DNA of 64,000 nt from Sulfurospirillum_A sp029027265 (GCA_029027265.1 CP093061.1:2796819-2860818); one strand, 5' to 3'. Positions 17,223 through 27,518 are shown, counted from the stretch's first letter. The notes: generated from the letters alone by a model not told the origin. Numbers and translations are program-made.

Positions 17223-18605
17223 TTAACACTCAACGATATTGACCGCGAGTCCACCTTGTGAAGTCTCTTTATATTTGCTCATCATATCTTTACCTGTTTC
17301 GTACATGGTTTTTATCACATTATCGAGTGAAACGTAGTGACTTCCATCTCCATTTAACGCCATTCTTGCTGCATTTACTGCTCTTACTGAGGCTACTGCA
17401 TTTCTCTCTATGCAAGGTACCTGAACAAGTCCTCCAACCGGATCACAAGTAAGTCCTAAACTATGCTCCATCGCTATCTCAGCGGCATTTTCTACTTGTT
17501 CTATTGTTCCGCCCATAGCTTCAGCTAAAGCACCTGCGGCCATAGAACAAGCTACACCAACTTCTCCTTGACATCCAACATCAGCTCCACTTATGGAAGC
17601 ATTTTTTTGATAAAGAAGCCCTATTGCCCCTGCTGTTAGTAAAAAATTAATGATTTTATCTTCATCATACTCTTTAAACGTACTACCTAAAAATTTATTC
17701 ATATAGTGCATAACAGCAGGAACTATTCCGGCAGCTCCATTAGTTGGGGCAGTTACAACTTTTTGACCACATGCATTTTGCTCATTTACTGCTAAAGCCC
17801 AAAGGTTTATCCAATCCATTACCTCAAGAGGATCTATCATAGAGAAACCATCTTTGCTTTTTAATTTCTTATACATTGAGTTTGCTCTTTTTTTCACACC
17901 AAGTTTTGGAAGCTCTCCAGTTGTATTACAACCCTCTTCTACACAATCTCTCATAACTTGCCAAATATCTAAAAGCCCTTTTCTTATCTCTTCTTCACTT
18001 CTAAAAACTTTCTCATTTTCCATCATTAAAGTACTTATACGTAAAGAGTTTTCACCACACTTTTTCAAAAGCTCATCGGCACTATCATATCCATATGGAA
18101 ACTCTATGCTATTTTGTATATTATCATTATTTATTTCATCTTCACTTACTACTGCTCCACCACCCGTAGAGTAATATGTTTTTTCTTTTAATAATTCACC
18201 ATTTTCTTTATACATGTAAAGCGTCATACCATTTGGATGAAAATTTAAAAACTTGTTTGCATGTAAAACAATATCTTTTTCAAAATCAAAATCTACTCTT
18301 TTTATTTCTAAAAGATTTATTTTTTTATGCTCTATCGTATCTTTTAATCTCTTTTTTGCTTCAACCATATCTACACTCTCAGGCAAATTCCCCATCAAAC
18401 CTAAAACTACAGCTTTATCGCTACTGTGTCCTCGTCCTGTTGCACCAAGTGAACCAAAAAGGTCTACTTTTACTTTTGCACACTCTTGCAAAATTTTCTC
18501 ATCAAATGCTTCTTTAGCAAACATACAAGCTATACGCATAGGTCCTACTGTGTGCGAGCTTGAAGGTCCTATTCCTATCTTAAAAAGTTCAAATACTGAA
18601 TTCAT
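17223..18605 (-). CDS. sdaA: L-serine dehydratase (single chain)
   Basis: Iron-sulphur L-serine ammonia-lyase producing pyruvate and ammonia. 460 residues joining the beta domain (FKIGIGPSSSHTVGP) and the alpha domain. The Fe-S cysteines lie in ACGQKVVTAPTNGAAG, GCQGEVGVACSMAAG and LTCDPVGGLVQVPCIERNA. Intact. Stands alone between two unrelated genes, with an AT-rich 140-bp upstream region. Confidence 0.95.
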   Translation of the reverse strand: MNSVFELFKIGIGPSSSHTVGPMRIACMFAKEAFDEKILQECAKVKVDLFGSLGATGRGHSSDKAVVLGLMGNLPESVDMVEAKKRLKDTIEHKKINLLEIKRVDFDFEKDIVLHANKFLNFHPNGMTLYMYKENGELLKEKTYYSTGGGAVVSEDEINNDNIQNSIEFPYGYDSADELLKKCGENSLRISTLMMENEKVFRSEEEIRKGLLDIWQVMRDCVEEGCNTTGELPKLGVKKRANSMYKKLKSKDGFSMIDPLEVMDWINLWALAVNEQNACGQKVVTAPTNGAAGIVPAVMHYMNKFLGSTFKEYDEDKIINFLLTAGAIGLLYQKNASISGADVGCQGEVGVACSMAAGALAEAMGGTIEQVENAAEIAMEHSLGLTCDPVGGLVQVPCIERNAVASVRAVNAARMALNGDGSHYVSLDNVIKTMYETGKDMMSKYKETSQGGLAVNIVEC

Positions 18606-18746
18606 TACACCTACTTAATTAAAAAAATTTATCTATCTCGTCCATCTATTTTTAATTTATACATACTAGATTATGCATTGTTTCTTTTATCTGCAACGGG
18701 TATTATATCATTTTTACTTTTAGTATCATTTATCAAAACCATAAAT

Positions 18747-21242
18747 CTAAAAACTTCCTTTTTTTAAATGCATCTCTATCTCTTTTGCAGATATTGGTTT
18801 ACTAAAGAGATACCCTTGCATCAGATTACATCCTTGTGTGCTCAAGAATATTTTTTGCTCTTGAGTCTCTACTCCTTCTGCTAAAACTTTCATCAAAAGT
18901 CCATTACCTAGGGCTATTATAGTCTTAGCTATTGCTCTATCTTCAAAACTTTTATCTAAATTTTTAATAAATACTCTATCAATTTTTAACTTGGTAACTG
19001 GTAAATTTTTAAGATATGCCAACGATGAATACCCTGTACCAAAATCGTCTATTGCAATATCAATCCCCATGCGTCTTAGTTTGTTTAAAACTTTTATTGA
19101 TTTCTCTGGATTCTTCATAATATAACGTTCAACTACTTCTACTTCAAGCCACTCGGCCTCACAAGAAGTTCTTTTTAGTGCTTTTTTTATGTAGTCTATC
19201 AAATTACTACTCTCAAGTTGACGTGCAGCCACATTAATTGCTATTTTTTCTATAGCGTAACCTTTTGCTTTCCACTGTGCTATTTGCTCTAAAGACTCAT
19301 TTATAACCCACTCACCTATTTCAACTATAAGATTACTATCTTCTGCAATAGAGATAAACTGGTCAGGGTAAATAAGTCCACGCGTTGGGTGTTGCCATCT
19401 TATGAGTGCTTCAACTCCTATGATTTTACCAGCACTTACATCAACCAACGGCTGATAGTGAAGAACAAATTCTTTTTTTTCACAAGCAATTTGCAAAGAA
19501 TTTTCTATCTTTATGCGAGTCTGAATTTCATCATTCATATGCTTAGTAAAAAACTTATAAGCATTTCTACCGCTCTCTTTTGCTCTATACATCGCAATAT
19601 CTGCATTTTTAAGAAGAGTGTGAGGATCCTCACCATCATCTGGAAATACACTGATGCCTATGCTTAAAGTTATTTTGTGCTCACTCTTAGTAAGAGATAT
19701 AGGTATTTTTATAGCTTTTTGAATCTTGTTGATAATGGTTATAATATCATGTATATTTTTATAGTTATCAACAAGCATAATAAACTCATCTCCGCCAAAT
19801 CTTGCTACAATATCTGATTCTCTTATAGAGTTTTTCAGCCTATTAGCAACCACTCTTAATATAGTATCTCCAACATCATGCCCCATGCTATCGTTAATAT
19901 CTTTAAACTTATCAATGTCAATGAACATAACAGCAATCTCTCTTTTATCTCTTTTTGAAAGATTTATTGCTTGGTCTAATCTGTCCATTAGTGTAATTCT
20001 ATTTGGTAGTTTTGTTAAATGGTCATGTTCAAGTTGGTAAACTAATTGCTTTTTTTGTTCTATGGTCTGTTTATGTTTTACTATCAAATTTTTTTGATAA
20101 CTTTTTAAAACATTGTGTAATTTAAATGAAACTATGAGGGTTATTATAAGCATAATAAGCAAAACTAGAAGTGTTGCATAACCAATTTTTTCGACAACCA
20201 ATGCCAATTTTTCTCTCAAACTTATGCGCTTTAAATGTGTCTCTTTTAATACGTCTTTATAATAAGCGCCTGTTCCTATAACCCAACCCAATTCTGGAAT
20301 ATCTTTAATAAAAGAGGTTTTATAATCTTTCTTTCCAGTTTTGGTATCGATAGTTGCAAGATAAGTCATAAACAAGCCTTCCTTCGAACTTCTTGCTCCA
20401 TTTACAATGTTTTGGACAATATGCTCACCCTCTATTACTAAATCCCATCTATTTGTACCAATCAAATCTCTGTTTATATGAGAGATTTGATTGCCACTAT
20501 AATCATATGCAAATATATACCCTTTATCTCCATATCTTATTTCATTAAGTAATGTTTGAATCTCTTTCTTTACGCTATTTAGTATATCTTCTTCATATTT
20601 GGCTGTTCCTATATAAATACCTAAATCTTTATAGGCTTTTACAAAACCTATCTTTTTTTTCATCACTTCACTATCTGGTTTATACCAATACCATTCGTGA
20701 AATCCCTCATTTGACTCTTTTACTATTTTTAAGTGTTCTCTTATGGGATAAGTACCTTTTGCATCTTTAAAATAAAGAAAATTTGTATTTTCTAGTGAAG
20801 GCACAGGAGGAAGTAAAAGATTATTACCCTCCATGTCATAGACAAAAAAGTAACCACTTTTGTTGTCAAAAAATCTAATGTCTCTTAAACGCTCTATAAC
20901 TATTTGTCTCATTTCTTTTTTAGATAAATCTTTTCTTTTTTTGTAAGCAGAATCCACAAAATCAATAGCAAAATTGACTATCGTTTTTACCTCTTTTTTA
21001 GACTCTTCTTTAAATATTCTTCTGCTTGTTTTTATGTAACTGGTTATCTCTAAAACTTTATCATGAGCACTAATCTTACTTTTTTTAACTACTTCAGTTC
21101 GTAACTGAAATAGACTTTCATTATACCTCTCTTTTTCATAACCTAAAAAAATTTCTACAAATGCAAATGTTGTTATGGCAATGCCTAATAATGGTAATAT
21201 AACAATCCATTTGGTTAGACTATTGCTTCTTTTATATTCCAA
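18747..21242 (-). CDS. double-Cache GGDEF-EAL sensor protein
   Basis: 831 residues: membrane helix (about 11-31), two periplasmic Cache-type sensor repeats (FFDNKSGYFFVYDMEGN and RYGDKGYIFAYDYSGN), a second membrane helix (about 350-375), GGDEF domain with intact RFGGDEF, then EAL domain with EALIRWQHP and DDFGTGYSSL. Both enzymatic motifs are kept, so it may make and break cyclic-di-GMP in response to an external small ligand. Stand-alone gene. Confidence 0.92.
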   Translation of the reverse strand: MEYKRSNSLTKWIVILPLLGIAITTFAFVEIFLGYEKERYNESLFQLRTEVVKKSKISAHDKVLEITSYIKTSRRIFKEESKKEVKTIVNFAIDFVDSAYKKRKDLSKKEMRQIVIERLRDIRFFDNKSGYFFVYDMEGNNLLLPPVPSLENTNFLYFKDAKGTYPIREHLKIVKESNEGFHEWYWYKPDSEVMKKKIGFVKAYKDLGIYIGTAKYEEDILNSVKKEIQTLLNEIRYGDKGYIFAYDYSGNQISHINRDLIGTNRWDLVIEGEHIVQNIVNGARSSKEGLFMTYLATIDTKTGKKDYKTSFIKDIPELGWVIGTGAYYKDVLKETHLKRISLREKLALVVEKIGYATLLVLLIMLIITLIVSFKLHNVLKSYQKNLIVKHKQTIEQKKQLVYQLEHDHLTKLPNRITLMDRLDQAINLSKRDKREIAVMFIDIDKFKDINDSMGHDVGDTILRVVANRLKNSIRESDIVARFGGDEFIMLVDNYKNIHDIITIINKIQKAIKIPISLTKSEHKITLSIGISVFPDDGEDPHTLLKNADIAMYRAKESGRNAYKFFTKHMNDEIQTRIKIENSLQIACEKKEFVLHYQPLVDVSAGKIIGVEALIRWQHPTRGLIYPDQFISIAEDSNLIVEIGEWVINESLEQIAQWKAKGYAIEKIAINVAARQLESSNLIDYIKKALKRTSCEAEWLEVEVVERYIMKNPEKSIKVLNKLRRMGIDIAIDDFGTGYSSLAYLKNLPVTKLKIDRVFIKNLDKSFEDRAIAKTIIALGNGLLMKVLAEGVETQEQKIFLSTQGCNLMQGYLFSKPISAKEIEMHLKKGSF

Positions 21243-21277
21243 TGAAATACCTTAAAAATAATATTTATTTTATTGTA

Positions 21278-21862
21278 CTATATTTTTATCGTTATTACTA
21301 CTTCTGGAAACTTTAAAATTCTCTCAACTCTCTCTTGCCATAGGTTTTGGAACTCTTTCTTCTCTTCATTATTTGCGCTCCCTGAGAGTGCTTTTTGCAT
21401 AAGAGGACTCATCTTTGGATTTGGTGCTAATCCATTTGGATCATAATCTATATCAACTACTTTACCACTTCTATCAACTAATCTCATTGAAGAAGTAATG
21501 TCCGCGTTAAAGTGCATCAAACCACGTCTGTCAAACTTTCCGGAAAGTCCATGAAAACCACTTTTACATGTAGAACCTGTTATTTGAGTTATGACATTTG
21601 AAATAACACCTGTAACACCCTCGCTTATATCATCTTTAAGGTAAGCATTGATTTCTCCACGTTTTGGGTTATCAAACCTCTTTAATCCTTCTTTAAGCAT
21701 TAAAAATGCCCCAGCTACTGTAGGACAACTATGCCCTGCACTCTTAACTACATCTAAATAAGAAAATTCTATAGCACCATTTTCAAAAGCTCCTAAAATA
21801 TTAGAGAGTTCATCTGTAATTTTAATTTTTTCTACTTCATCATAAAATTTAGGATATATCAT
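21278..21862 (-). CDS. FmdE-family protein
   Basis: 194 residues with the FmdE-type motif SAGHSCPTVAGAF and a second Cys region (TGSTCKSGFHG), probably a metal site. FmdE-like proteins accompany molybdenum/tungsten formylmethanofuran dehydrogenase in archaea; the bacterial members have no settled role. Nothing near it points to one. Cytoplasmic. Confidence 0.75.
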   Translation of the reverse strand: MIYPKFYDEVEKIKITDELSNILGAFENGAIEFSYLDVVKSAGHSCPTVAGAFLMLKEGLKRFDNPKRGEINAYLKDDISEGVTGVISNVITQITGSTCKSGFHGLSGKFDRRGLMHFNADITSSMRLVDRSGKVVDIDYDPNGLAPNPKMSPLMQKALSGSANNEEKKEFQNLWQERVERILKFPEVVITIKI

Positions 21863-21918
21863 AAATCAACCTTTTTGTTTATATGGTACAATATCACTAA
21901 TTAAAAAGGATTGATTTT

Positions 21919-22518
21919 ATGCAAGAACTATGGAATAATAAATTTAGCCGTGATGGGTTTCTTTATGGAAGCGAGGTAAACAGTTTTATCAAAGAGAACT
22001 CTCATCTTCTTGAAAAAAATTCTAAAGTTTTATGCTTAGGCGAGGGAGAGGGTAGAAATGCTCTTTTTTTAGCAAAACAGGGTTTACATGTAGAGGCTCT
22101 TGATGTTTCTGATGTAGGCTTAAAAAAACTTCAAAATAGAGCTTTAGATGAAAACTGTGCCATAACAATAAGGCATACATTAATAGAAAATTGGCAAGCA
22201 CTACATAAATATGATGCAATCATATCTTCATTCATGCACCTTGAACGTAAAGATCAAAAAGATATGTTTGTTAAAGCAATTAATGCTCTTAATGAAAATG
22301 GCTACTTCATAGCAGAATTCTTTAGCGTTGAGCAAATTAACTTCCTAAGCGGTGGACCTAAAGATACAAATTTACTCTACCAGCTAGACGAGTTATACCA
22401 ACTTTTCTCAAGTCTACCTTGTGCCATCCACAAACTCTCACAAGAGATAGTAACACTAAATGAAGGGCAAGGGCATCAAGGCGAAGCTAGTGTCATAAGA
22501 ATTATTTTAAAGAGATGA
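21919..22518 (+). CDS. class I SAM-dependent methyltransferase
   Basis: 199 residues of the small TehB-like type. SAM-binding CLGEGEGRNALFLAKQG with the acidic end of strand 2 (EALDVS), and FIAEFFS late in the fold. The substrate is unknown. Ends 12 bases inside the convergent phosphoesterase gene. Confidence 0.85.
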   Translation: MQELWNNKFSRDGFLYGSEVNSFIKENSHLLEKNSKVLCLGEGEGRNALFLAKQGLHVEALDVSDVGLKKLQNRALDENCAITIRHTLIENWQALHKYDAIISSFMHLERKDQKDMFVKAINALNENGYFIAEFFSVEQINFLSGGPKDTNLLYQLDELYQLFSSLPCAIHKLSQEIVTLNEGQGHQGEASVIRIILKR

Positions 22519-23634
22519 ATATAATTTAATTTTCACTATCTCACTTGGTGCTAGTACTCTTATTGGTGGTCCCCAGTAACCTGCCCCACTGCTCACAAAA
22601 ATTTGTGTTTTTTCAGAATGTTGATAGAGTCCATTTAGATAAGGTTGGTCAAGCATAACTAAAAGTCCAAAAGGAAAAATTTGACCTGCATGAGTGTGTC
22701 CACTCAAAATCAAATCTATTTTTTCATTTTTTAACTCTTTTGTTATTTTTGGTTGATGAGCTAGTAAAATAGTAGGTAAATCAGATTCTACATGTAGAAG
22801 TGCTTTTTTCAAATCTGGTTTTAAAATACCAAGTCGTCTTCCCATTAAGTCTGTAATTCCTGCTAAGTTTATTTGGTTGTTAATCACTACACTTTCATTT
22901 GTTAAAACCTTTACATGTAAGGACTCTAAAAATGAACATATTGCTTCAACACCATGAAAATACTCATGATTTCCACTTACAAAATAGACTCCATATTGAC
23001 TTTTTATATCTTTTAAATTATCAAGTTTATCGCCAATTTCATCTACATGTAAGTCAACTAAATCACCTGTGATGACTACTATGTCTGCATTAAGCGTATT
23101 AATATCTTTTACTATAGTTTCTAAAAACTCTTTTCCTAAGCTTTTGCCTATATGCACGTCACTAATTTGAACTATATTTAACTCTTTTTTAAGTCCTTTT
23201 ATCTTTATGTCAACCTCATTGATAAGAGGTTTTTTAAAACCATTAAAAAAACCTTTTACCATATACGAAAAAGCCAAAATAAGCATAGTAACATCAAACA
23301 GAGTCTTTAGCATTAACCTTCGTGATTTATCAAATGGAACTTTTGTAAGTGGTATATGAAAAATATCATAAACAATAGCAACACAAAAAAGCATAAATGA
23401 AATACCAATAAAAGAGGAAAAAATAGTGAAAATGGTACTATCCATATTGCTTGAACGTAGAGTATAAAAGAAAAACAGTTCACATACGCTTATGAGTATA
23501 ACTAGCCATTTTATAAGTTTAGTATGTTTTTTAAATATATCTATTTTTGATAAAAATTTTTTATAAGCATAAAAATTTATGCCCAACAAAACCAAAGTAG
23601 CAATAAGGGCAAATATAATTCTAAATGTAGGCAT
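22507..23634 (-). CDS. membrane-anchored metallophosphoesterase
   Basis: 375 residues: four or five N-terminal hydrophobic segments, then a calcineurin-type phosphoesterase of the YaeI/YkuE group with ISDVHIG, GDLVD, SGNHEY and GHTHAGQ metal motifs. This group may hydrolyse lipid-linked phosphates such as UDP-diacylglucosamine (LpxH-like activity), but the substrate is not established here. Three TACATGTA octamers lie in it. Confidence 0.88.
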   Translation of the reverse strand: MPTFRIIFALIATLVLLGINFYAYKKFLSKIDIFKKHTKLIKWLVILISVCELFFFYTLRSSNMDSTIFTIFSSFIGISFMLFCVAIVYDIFHIPLTKVPFDKSRRLMLKTLFDVTMLILAFSYMVKGFFNGFKKPLINEVDIKIKGLKKELNIVQISDVHIGKSLGKEFLETIVKDINTLNADIVVITGDLVDLHVDEIGDKLDNLKDIKSQYGVYFVSGNHEYFHGVEAICSFLESLHVKVLTNESVVINNQINLAGITDLMGRRLGILKPDLKKALLHVESDLPTILLAHQPKITKELKNEKIDLILSGHTHAGQIFPFGLLVMLDQPYLNGLYQHSEKTQIFVSSGAGYWGPPIRVLAPSEIVKIKLYSSL

Positions 23635-23668
23635 AAAAAATCTTTTTTATTTAAATTATACCCTTTTT

Positions 23669-23974
23669 TTAAATAAAATTTCTTCCTAGAGCTACGACTA
23701 AAACGCCTAATACCATAGAAGCTAATATACTTTTTGTTTTGTACATGCAAAATGCTATAAAAGCAGTAGCTACGAAACCCAAAATTCCCTCTTTGATTAT
23801 GCTTGGAGCTATTAAAGATAACAATAAAGTAGCAGGTAAGTAATCCAAAAATATTTTTACATTTCCTTTATTGTTTAAGCGATTTGAAAACACAAGCCCA
23901 AAGTATCTTAGACTATAGGTTCCTAGCGCAACACAAAAGATAATAAAAAGTGCACTTAAATCTGTATCATTCAT
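23669..23974 (-). CDS. azlD: AzlD-family branched-chain amino acid export subunit
   Basis: About 101 residues with four hydrophobic segments. Start placed at ATG 23974 (MNDTDLSALF), overlapping the end of azlC by 8 bases. AzlD is the small partner of AzlC in exporting branched-chain amino acids. Confidence 0.88.
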   Translation of the reverse strand: MNDTDLSALFIIFCVALGTYSLRYFGLVFSNRLNNKGNVKIFLDYLPATLLLSLIAPSIIKEGILGFVATAFIAFCMYKTKSILASMVLGVLVVALGRNFI

Positions 23975-24647
23975 CTTCATCCTTGTGTAAGTAAATAGCA
24001 CTAAAAGAACCTGCAAGTGCTCCTAAAACTATATAAAACTTTCCAACTATAAAATGCTCAGTAACAATAGCAACTATTGCAGCTATAAGCCATGGTAAAA
24101 GGTTGTTTTTCCCATGATACATATTAAAAGTGAGTGCTGTAAAAATAGCAACAAAAGCAAAATCAAGGGCATACTTTTTTGAATCTGTTATAAATTCACC
24201 TAATACATACCCAACACTCGTACTAGCGCTCCATATAAGCAGTAAACAAAACCCTCCGCCAAATAAAAATAGAGGTGTGATGTTTTCCTTTTTAGCTCTT
24301 GCTATTGTCACTGCCCAGTTTTCATCGGCGCATAAATGAATGTATGCCATCTTTTCTTTATATGAATTAGCACTAAACAGTGAATTAAGAGAAGCCCCTA
24401 TAAGAAAGTACCTAAGATTTATCATAATAGCAGCTAAGATAATTCCTAATACATCTAGGCTATCACTCCACATCTCAACCATAAGCATTTGTGAAGAGCC
24501 TGCAAATATAAAGATATTCATAAGCATCATCTCAAAAAACTCAACTCCTGATTGTGAACTCATCATCCCACAAACTGAACCATACGTTGCGACACTAAAC
24601 CCAATAGGCAAATTGGCTATAAAGCCATTTCTAAAATCATTTTTCAT
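23967..24647 (-). CDS. azlC: AzlC-family branched-chain amino acid export permease
   Basis: 226 residues with about seven hydrophobic segments and the AzlC pattern (ANLPIGFSVATYGSVCGMM, FAGSSQMLMVEMW, LRYFLIGASL). Forms the exporter with AzlD; the two genes overlap. The AraC-type regulator gene just upstream, same strand, is the likely controller. Confidence 0.9.
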   Translation of the reverse strand: MKNDFRNGFIANLPIGFSVATYGSVCGMMSSQSGVEFFEMMLMNIFIFAGSSQMLMVEMWSDSLDVLGIILAAIMINLRYFLIGASLNSLFSANSYKEKMAYIHLCADENWAVTIARAKKENITPLFLFGGGFCLLLIWSASTSVGYVLGEFITDSKKYALDFAFVAIFTALTFNMYHGKNNLLPWLIAAIVAIVTEHFIVGKFYIVLGALAGSFSAIYLHKDEDE

Positions 24648-24694
24648 GCCAGCATTATACTCTACATGTAATGAAGAAATCTTGGATTAAATTG

Positions 24695-25519
24695 CTAAAG
24701 AAAAGATTTTTGATACTCTTTTGGAGTAAGCCCAAACACGCCTTTAAAACGTCTATTTAAATGACTCTGGTCATTAAAACCACATCCATAAGCAGTCTCA
24801 ATAAGACTTTGTCCGTTTTGTAAAGCAAACTTGGCTTTTTCTATACGCGTTGACATAAGATACGCATGAGGTGAGAGAAATGTTTTATCTTTAAAAAGGC
24901 GCAAAAAGTGATATTTTGAAATATTGAGTTCCTTTGATATATCATCTAAACTTAAATCCAATGAAAAATTATCATTCATGTATTCTTTTGCCCGTTTTAT
25001 CATAATATCATGAGAAGTTAGTTTTTTAATAATAGCTTTTGTATTTTTAAGAATAATCTCATTTAAAGCATCTATCATCTGACACTCAAAATCCAAATTT
25101 GAAATAGATTTTACTTCATCTTGTTCAATGAGATTTAAAAGTTTTTGTGCCAATATTTTATCTTCTAAAGTACTTTTTGTAAACTCTATTTGTTTGTCTT
25201 TAAAATTATAATTTAAAATCTTTTTTACATAATCTGGTTTCAAATACAAAGAGTAGTGACGATAGTCTTTTTTATATTCACTTGCATTAGAGTGAACAGC
25301 ATCAGGGTTTAACATAGCAATTGTAAGGTTATTTACATGTAGATGAGAACCATTCATGAAAGCATCCATAGTCCCATCTTTTATTATGCTTATTGTGTAC
25401 TCTTCATGCACGTGTTTATCGAAGCCATAATTATTTAAGTGTGCTTTATAGAGTGTTATATCTTCTTTTACATTTGGTTGCCAAAACTTGGCAGACTAAC
25501 TACTTTCTTCTTTTTTCAT
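24695..25519 (-). pseudogene. AraC-family regulator with an in-frame stop at codon 8
   Basis: From the natural ATG at 25519 the frame reads MKKEESS, then TAG at 25498-25496, then continues without interruption (FWQPNVKEDITLYKAHLNNY to EEYTISIIKDG and on). The C-terminal AraC domain is intact: two HTH motifs and QSHLNRRFKGVFGLTPKEYQ. Translation could restart at GTG 25411, losing 36 residues of the sensor domain. Precedes azlCD, as such regulators often do. Confidence 0.75.
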
Positions 25520-25619
25520 ATTTAATTATAGCATTTTATATTTATAAAATATTGTACGAGATTGCTAATTTATTTGAGAGTACGAGGAGATTTAAAAGAT
25601 TAAAATTATGGGAAAAGAA

Positions 25620-25890
25620 TATTTAAAATTTCTTTTTCAGTTGCAATAATTTTCCATTAACTATATCCCATATCTCTTCAGGATCTACACCAAAATAACC
25701 GGATCATTTAACACATATCTGTAAAAGTTAGTATCAGCACCTTCTAAAACCAATAGGGGTTTTTCTATACCCAAACCTTGTTAGTTTGGTATCTTTGTCG
25801 TATAACCCTCCTGCAAATCCTAGGTTTACATGTAAGCTTTCATTTGTATTGTTTAAAAGATTACAAATATATACTAGACTTCTTGCATAA
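25620..25890 (-). pseudogene. decayed gene remnant
   Basis: On the minus strand a C-terminus reads DPEEIWDIVNGKLLQLKKKF to a stop at about 25624, with a frame break just upstream near NDPVILV. The remainder to 25890 has no open frame. The family is not identifiable. Confidence 0.4.
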
Positions 25891-26187
25891 CTAAGAAATA
25901 ACATAATCAATGTAAAAATAAAATAGACCTATTGGAATATTAACTAAAAAATATAAAACTTTATTATTTTGAAATTTAAATTTTCCAATCCATAATACTA
26001 ACCAGCAAAATAAAAGAGTCAAAAAAAAAAGTAAAAGACTACTTTTTGATATAATCGTATAAATATTAGAAAAACATTCATCTTTACTGAGATAATATTT
26101 AATTAACGATGAAAAAACAATCAAAACAATCAATGAAACATACTCAACTATTACACCAATAATAATTAACAATTTAATATTTTTCAA
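25891..26187 (-). CDS. small membrane protein, unknown function
   Basis: 98 residues with three hydrophobic segments. No family recognised, and codon use is very AT-rich, like the decayed surroundings. It may be expressed or be part of the decaying island. Confidence 0.45.
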   Translation of the reverse strand: MKNIKLLIIIGVIVEYVSLIVLIVFSSLIKYYLSKDECFSNIYTIISKSSLLLFFLTLLFCWLVLWIGKFKFQNNKVLYFLVNIPIGLFYFYIDYVIS

Positions 26188-26434
26188 ACTAGTTACTTTT
26201 CAATTTATTTCAATAACACAATTATTTATCAACTATTTTTTCAACAACATCAAGCCTAACAGAAGTACTTGTACCAATAGGTAAACCACCTCCTATAATG
26301 GTACTTGTCATATTTTTTTAAGTTTAGCTGTATTGGATAATACTCTCTTACATCCCTCTGGATCAACTGTCAAACGAACTTCTAAACTAGGCAGGTAAGT
26401 TTGAGAGTTGGAAGACATTGGTATATTTAATCAT
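26188..26434 (-). pseudogene. decayed gene remnant
   Basis: Minus-strand pieces read SNSQTYLPSLEVRLTVDPEG, CKRVLSNTAKLKK and, after a frame break, MTSTIIGGGLPIGTSTSVRL ending at a stop near 26227. They look like one protein split by an indel near 26312. The family is unknown. Confidence 0.4.
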
Positions 26435-26812
26435 TTATGCATTTATGCATTTATTATCTAGTGTTATTGAATTTAACTTTACCTTATTATAATAATCAGT
26501 ATTTGCATTAATTTTACCATTATTAAGATACTCAATTATTGCTTTTTCTTTATATATTTGCCAGTTTTTGCAAATAGTATTTAATACTCTTGATTTAGAA
26601 TATAATTCTCCATCATAATCATATATAAGTTGTACCATATCATCTTTTAAGATTTGTTTTGCGATATTAGTTTTATTGCTATCTAAAGCATAAAGTACAA
26701 CCATAGATTTTGTTAACTTCATCTGTTCTTTAAAAAAAGCCCTATAATATAAAGTGAATAAAAAAAATATTACAAATAGGATAAAGCCAACGTAGTAGAA
26801 CCTTTTATACAT
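26435..26812 (-). CDS. membrane-anchored hypothetical protein
   Basis: 125 residues; one N-terminal hydrophobic helix (about 5-23), then a soluble part with four cysteines or near-cysteine sites. No family recognised. It lies between decayed pieces, so expression is uncertain. Confidence 0.45.
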   Translation of the reverse strand: MYKRFYYVGFILFVIFFLFTLYYRAFFKEQMKLTKSMVVLYALDSNKTNIAKQILKDDMVQLIYDYDGELYSKSRVLNTICKNWQIYKEKAIIEYLNNGKINANTDYYNKVKLNSITLDNKCINA

Positions 26813-26906
26813 TATTTTACCTCACATTTTTTATTTTCTTCATTTTCATTACAATTTGCTGATTCTAGTCCTGTTTTAAAACCAAAAAACCAAGGGTCAG
26901 AAAACC

Positions 26907-27375
26907 AAGGGTCAGGACACAATCCACTACCTCTAGGTATTTTAGAAATCATAGCAGGTGATATTTTCAAATATCTTGCAATTTTTGATTGTCTTTATCC
27001 ATTTTCTATCGCAGTTATTATATCTTTATTTCTTTGTTGTAAATCTTGAGTATCTGTAAAATGCTTTTGTACTGTTTTACTTTTTTCTTGAATGATTCTG
27101 TTATCTTTATTTAAAACCTAACCTTACGCACAAGGAATTAATATTTCTAACTTTATGTAATTTACATACTTTACATGAAATTTCAAAAAATTTATTTTTA
27201 TCATCATTACATTTAAATACATTTTTTCTTTCTACTCCACGATTTACGATTTACGATATGATGAAATCCTGCCATATCTAATCTTGGTCTTCTTGCCATA
27301 AGATATTCCATTTGTTTTATTTTAAGTATGCTAGCTTAATTTCACTTAAAGGTAGTGAATTGTGTCCTGACCCTT
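26907..27375 (-). mobile_element. RAYT (REP-associated tyrosine transposase) remnant bounded by inverted repeats
   Basis: AAGGGTCAGGACACAAT (26907-26923) recurs exactly inverted at 27359-27375. Inside, the minus strand from about 27300 reads MARRPRLDMAGFHH, then VERKNVFKCNDDKNKFFEIS and CKLHKV, the start of a Y1-type RAYT; a later piece (IITAIENG, QSKIARYLKISPAMISKI) is its C-terminal HTH. The middle, with the catalytic HUH and Tyr, is deleted. Confidence 0.7.
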
Positions 27376-27380
27376 AATTT

Positions 27381-27518
27381 TTAAGTAGAACTAGTTTTTA
27401 CTCCACTATTTATCCAACCATGACTTTTAGCATAATCATTTGCTTCGTTAAATGTATCAAAAACAACAGAAAAAGAGAAAGAATAACAAAGCATTAAAAG
27501 TATTAGTGTTTTTTTCAT
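27381..27518 (-). CDS. short exported peptide of 45 residues
   Basis: ATG at 27518, stop TAA at 27383-27381. MKKTLILLMLCYSFSFS is a convincing signal peptide; the remaining 28 residues (FDTFNEANDYAKSHGWINSG region) resemble the start of an SH3/SPOR-like or DUF exported protein. It may be the truncated start of a longer gene cut by the RAYT element. Confidence 0.4.
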   Translation of the reverse strand: MKKTLILLMLCYSFSFSVVFDTFNEANDYAKSHGWINSGVKTSST

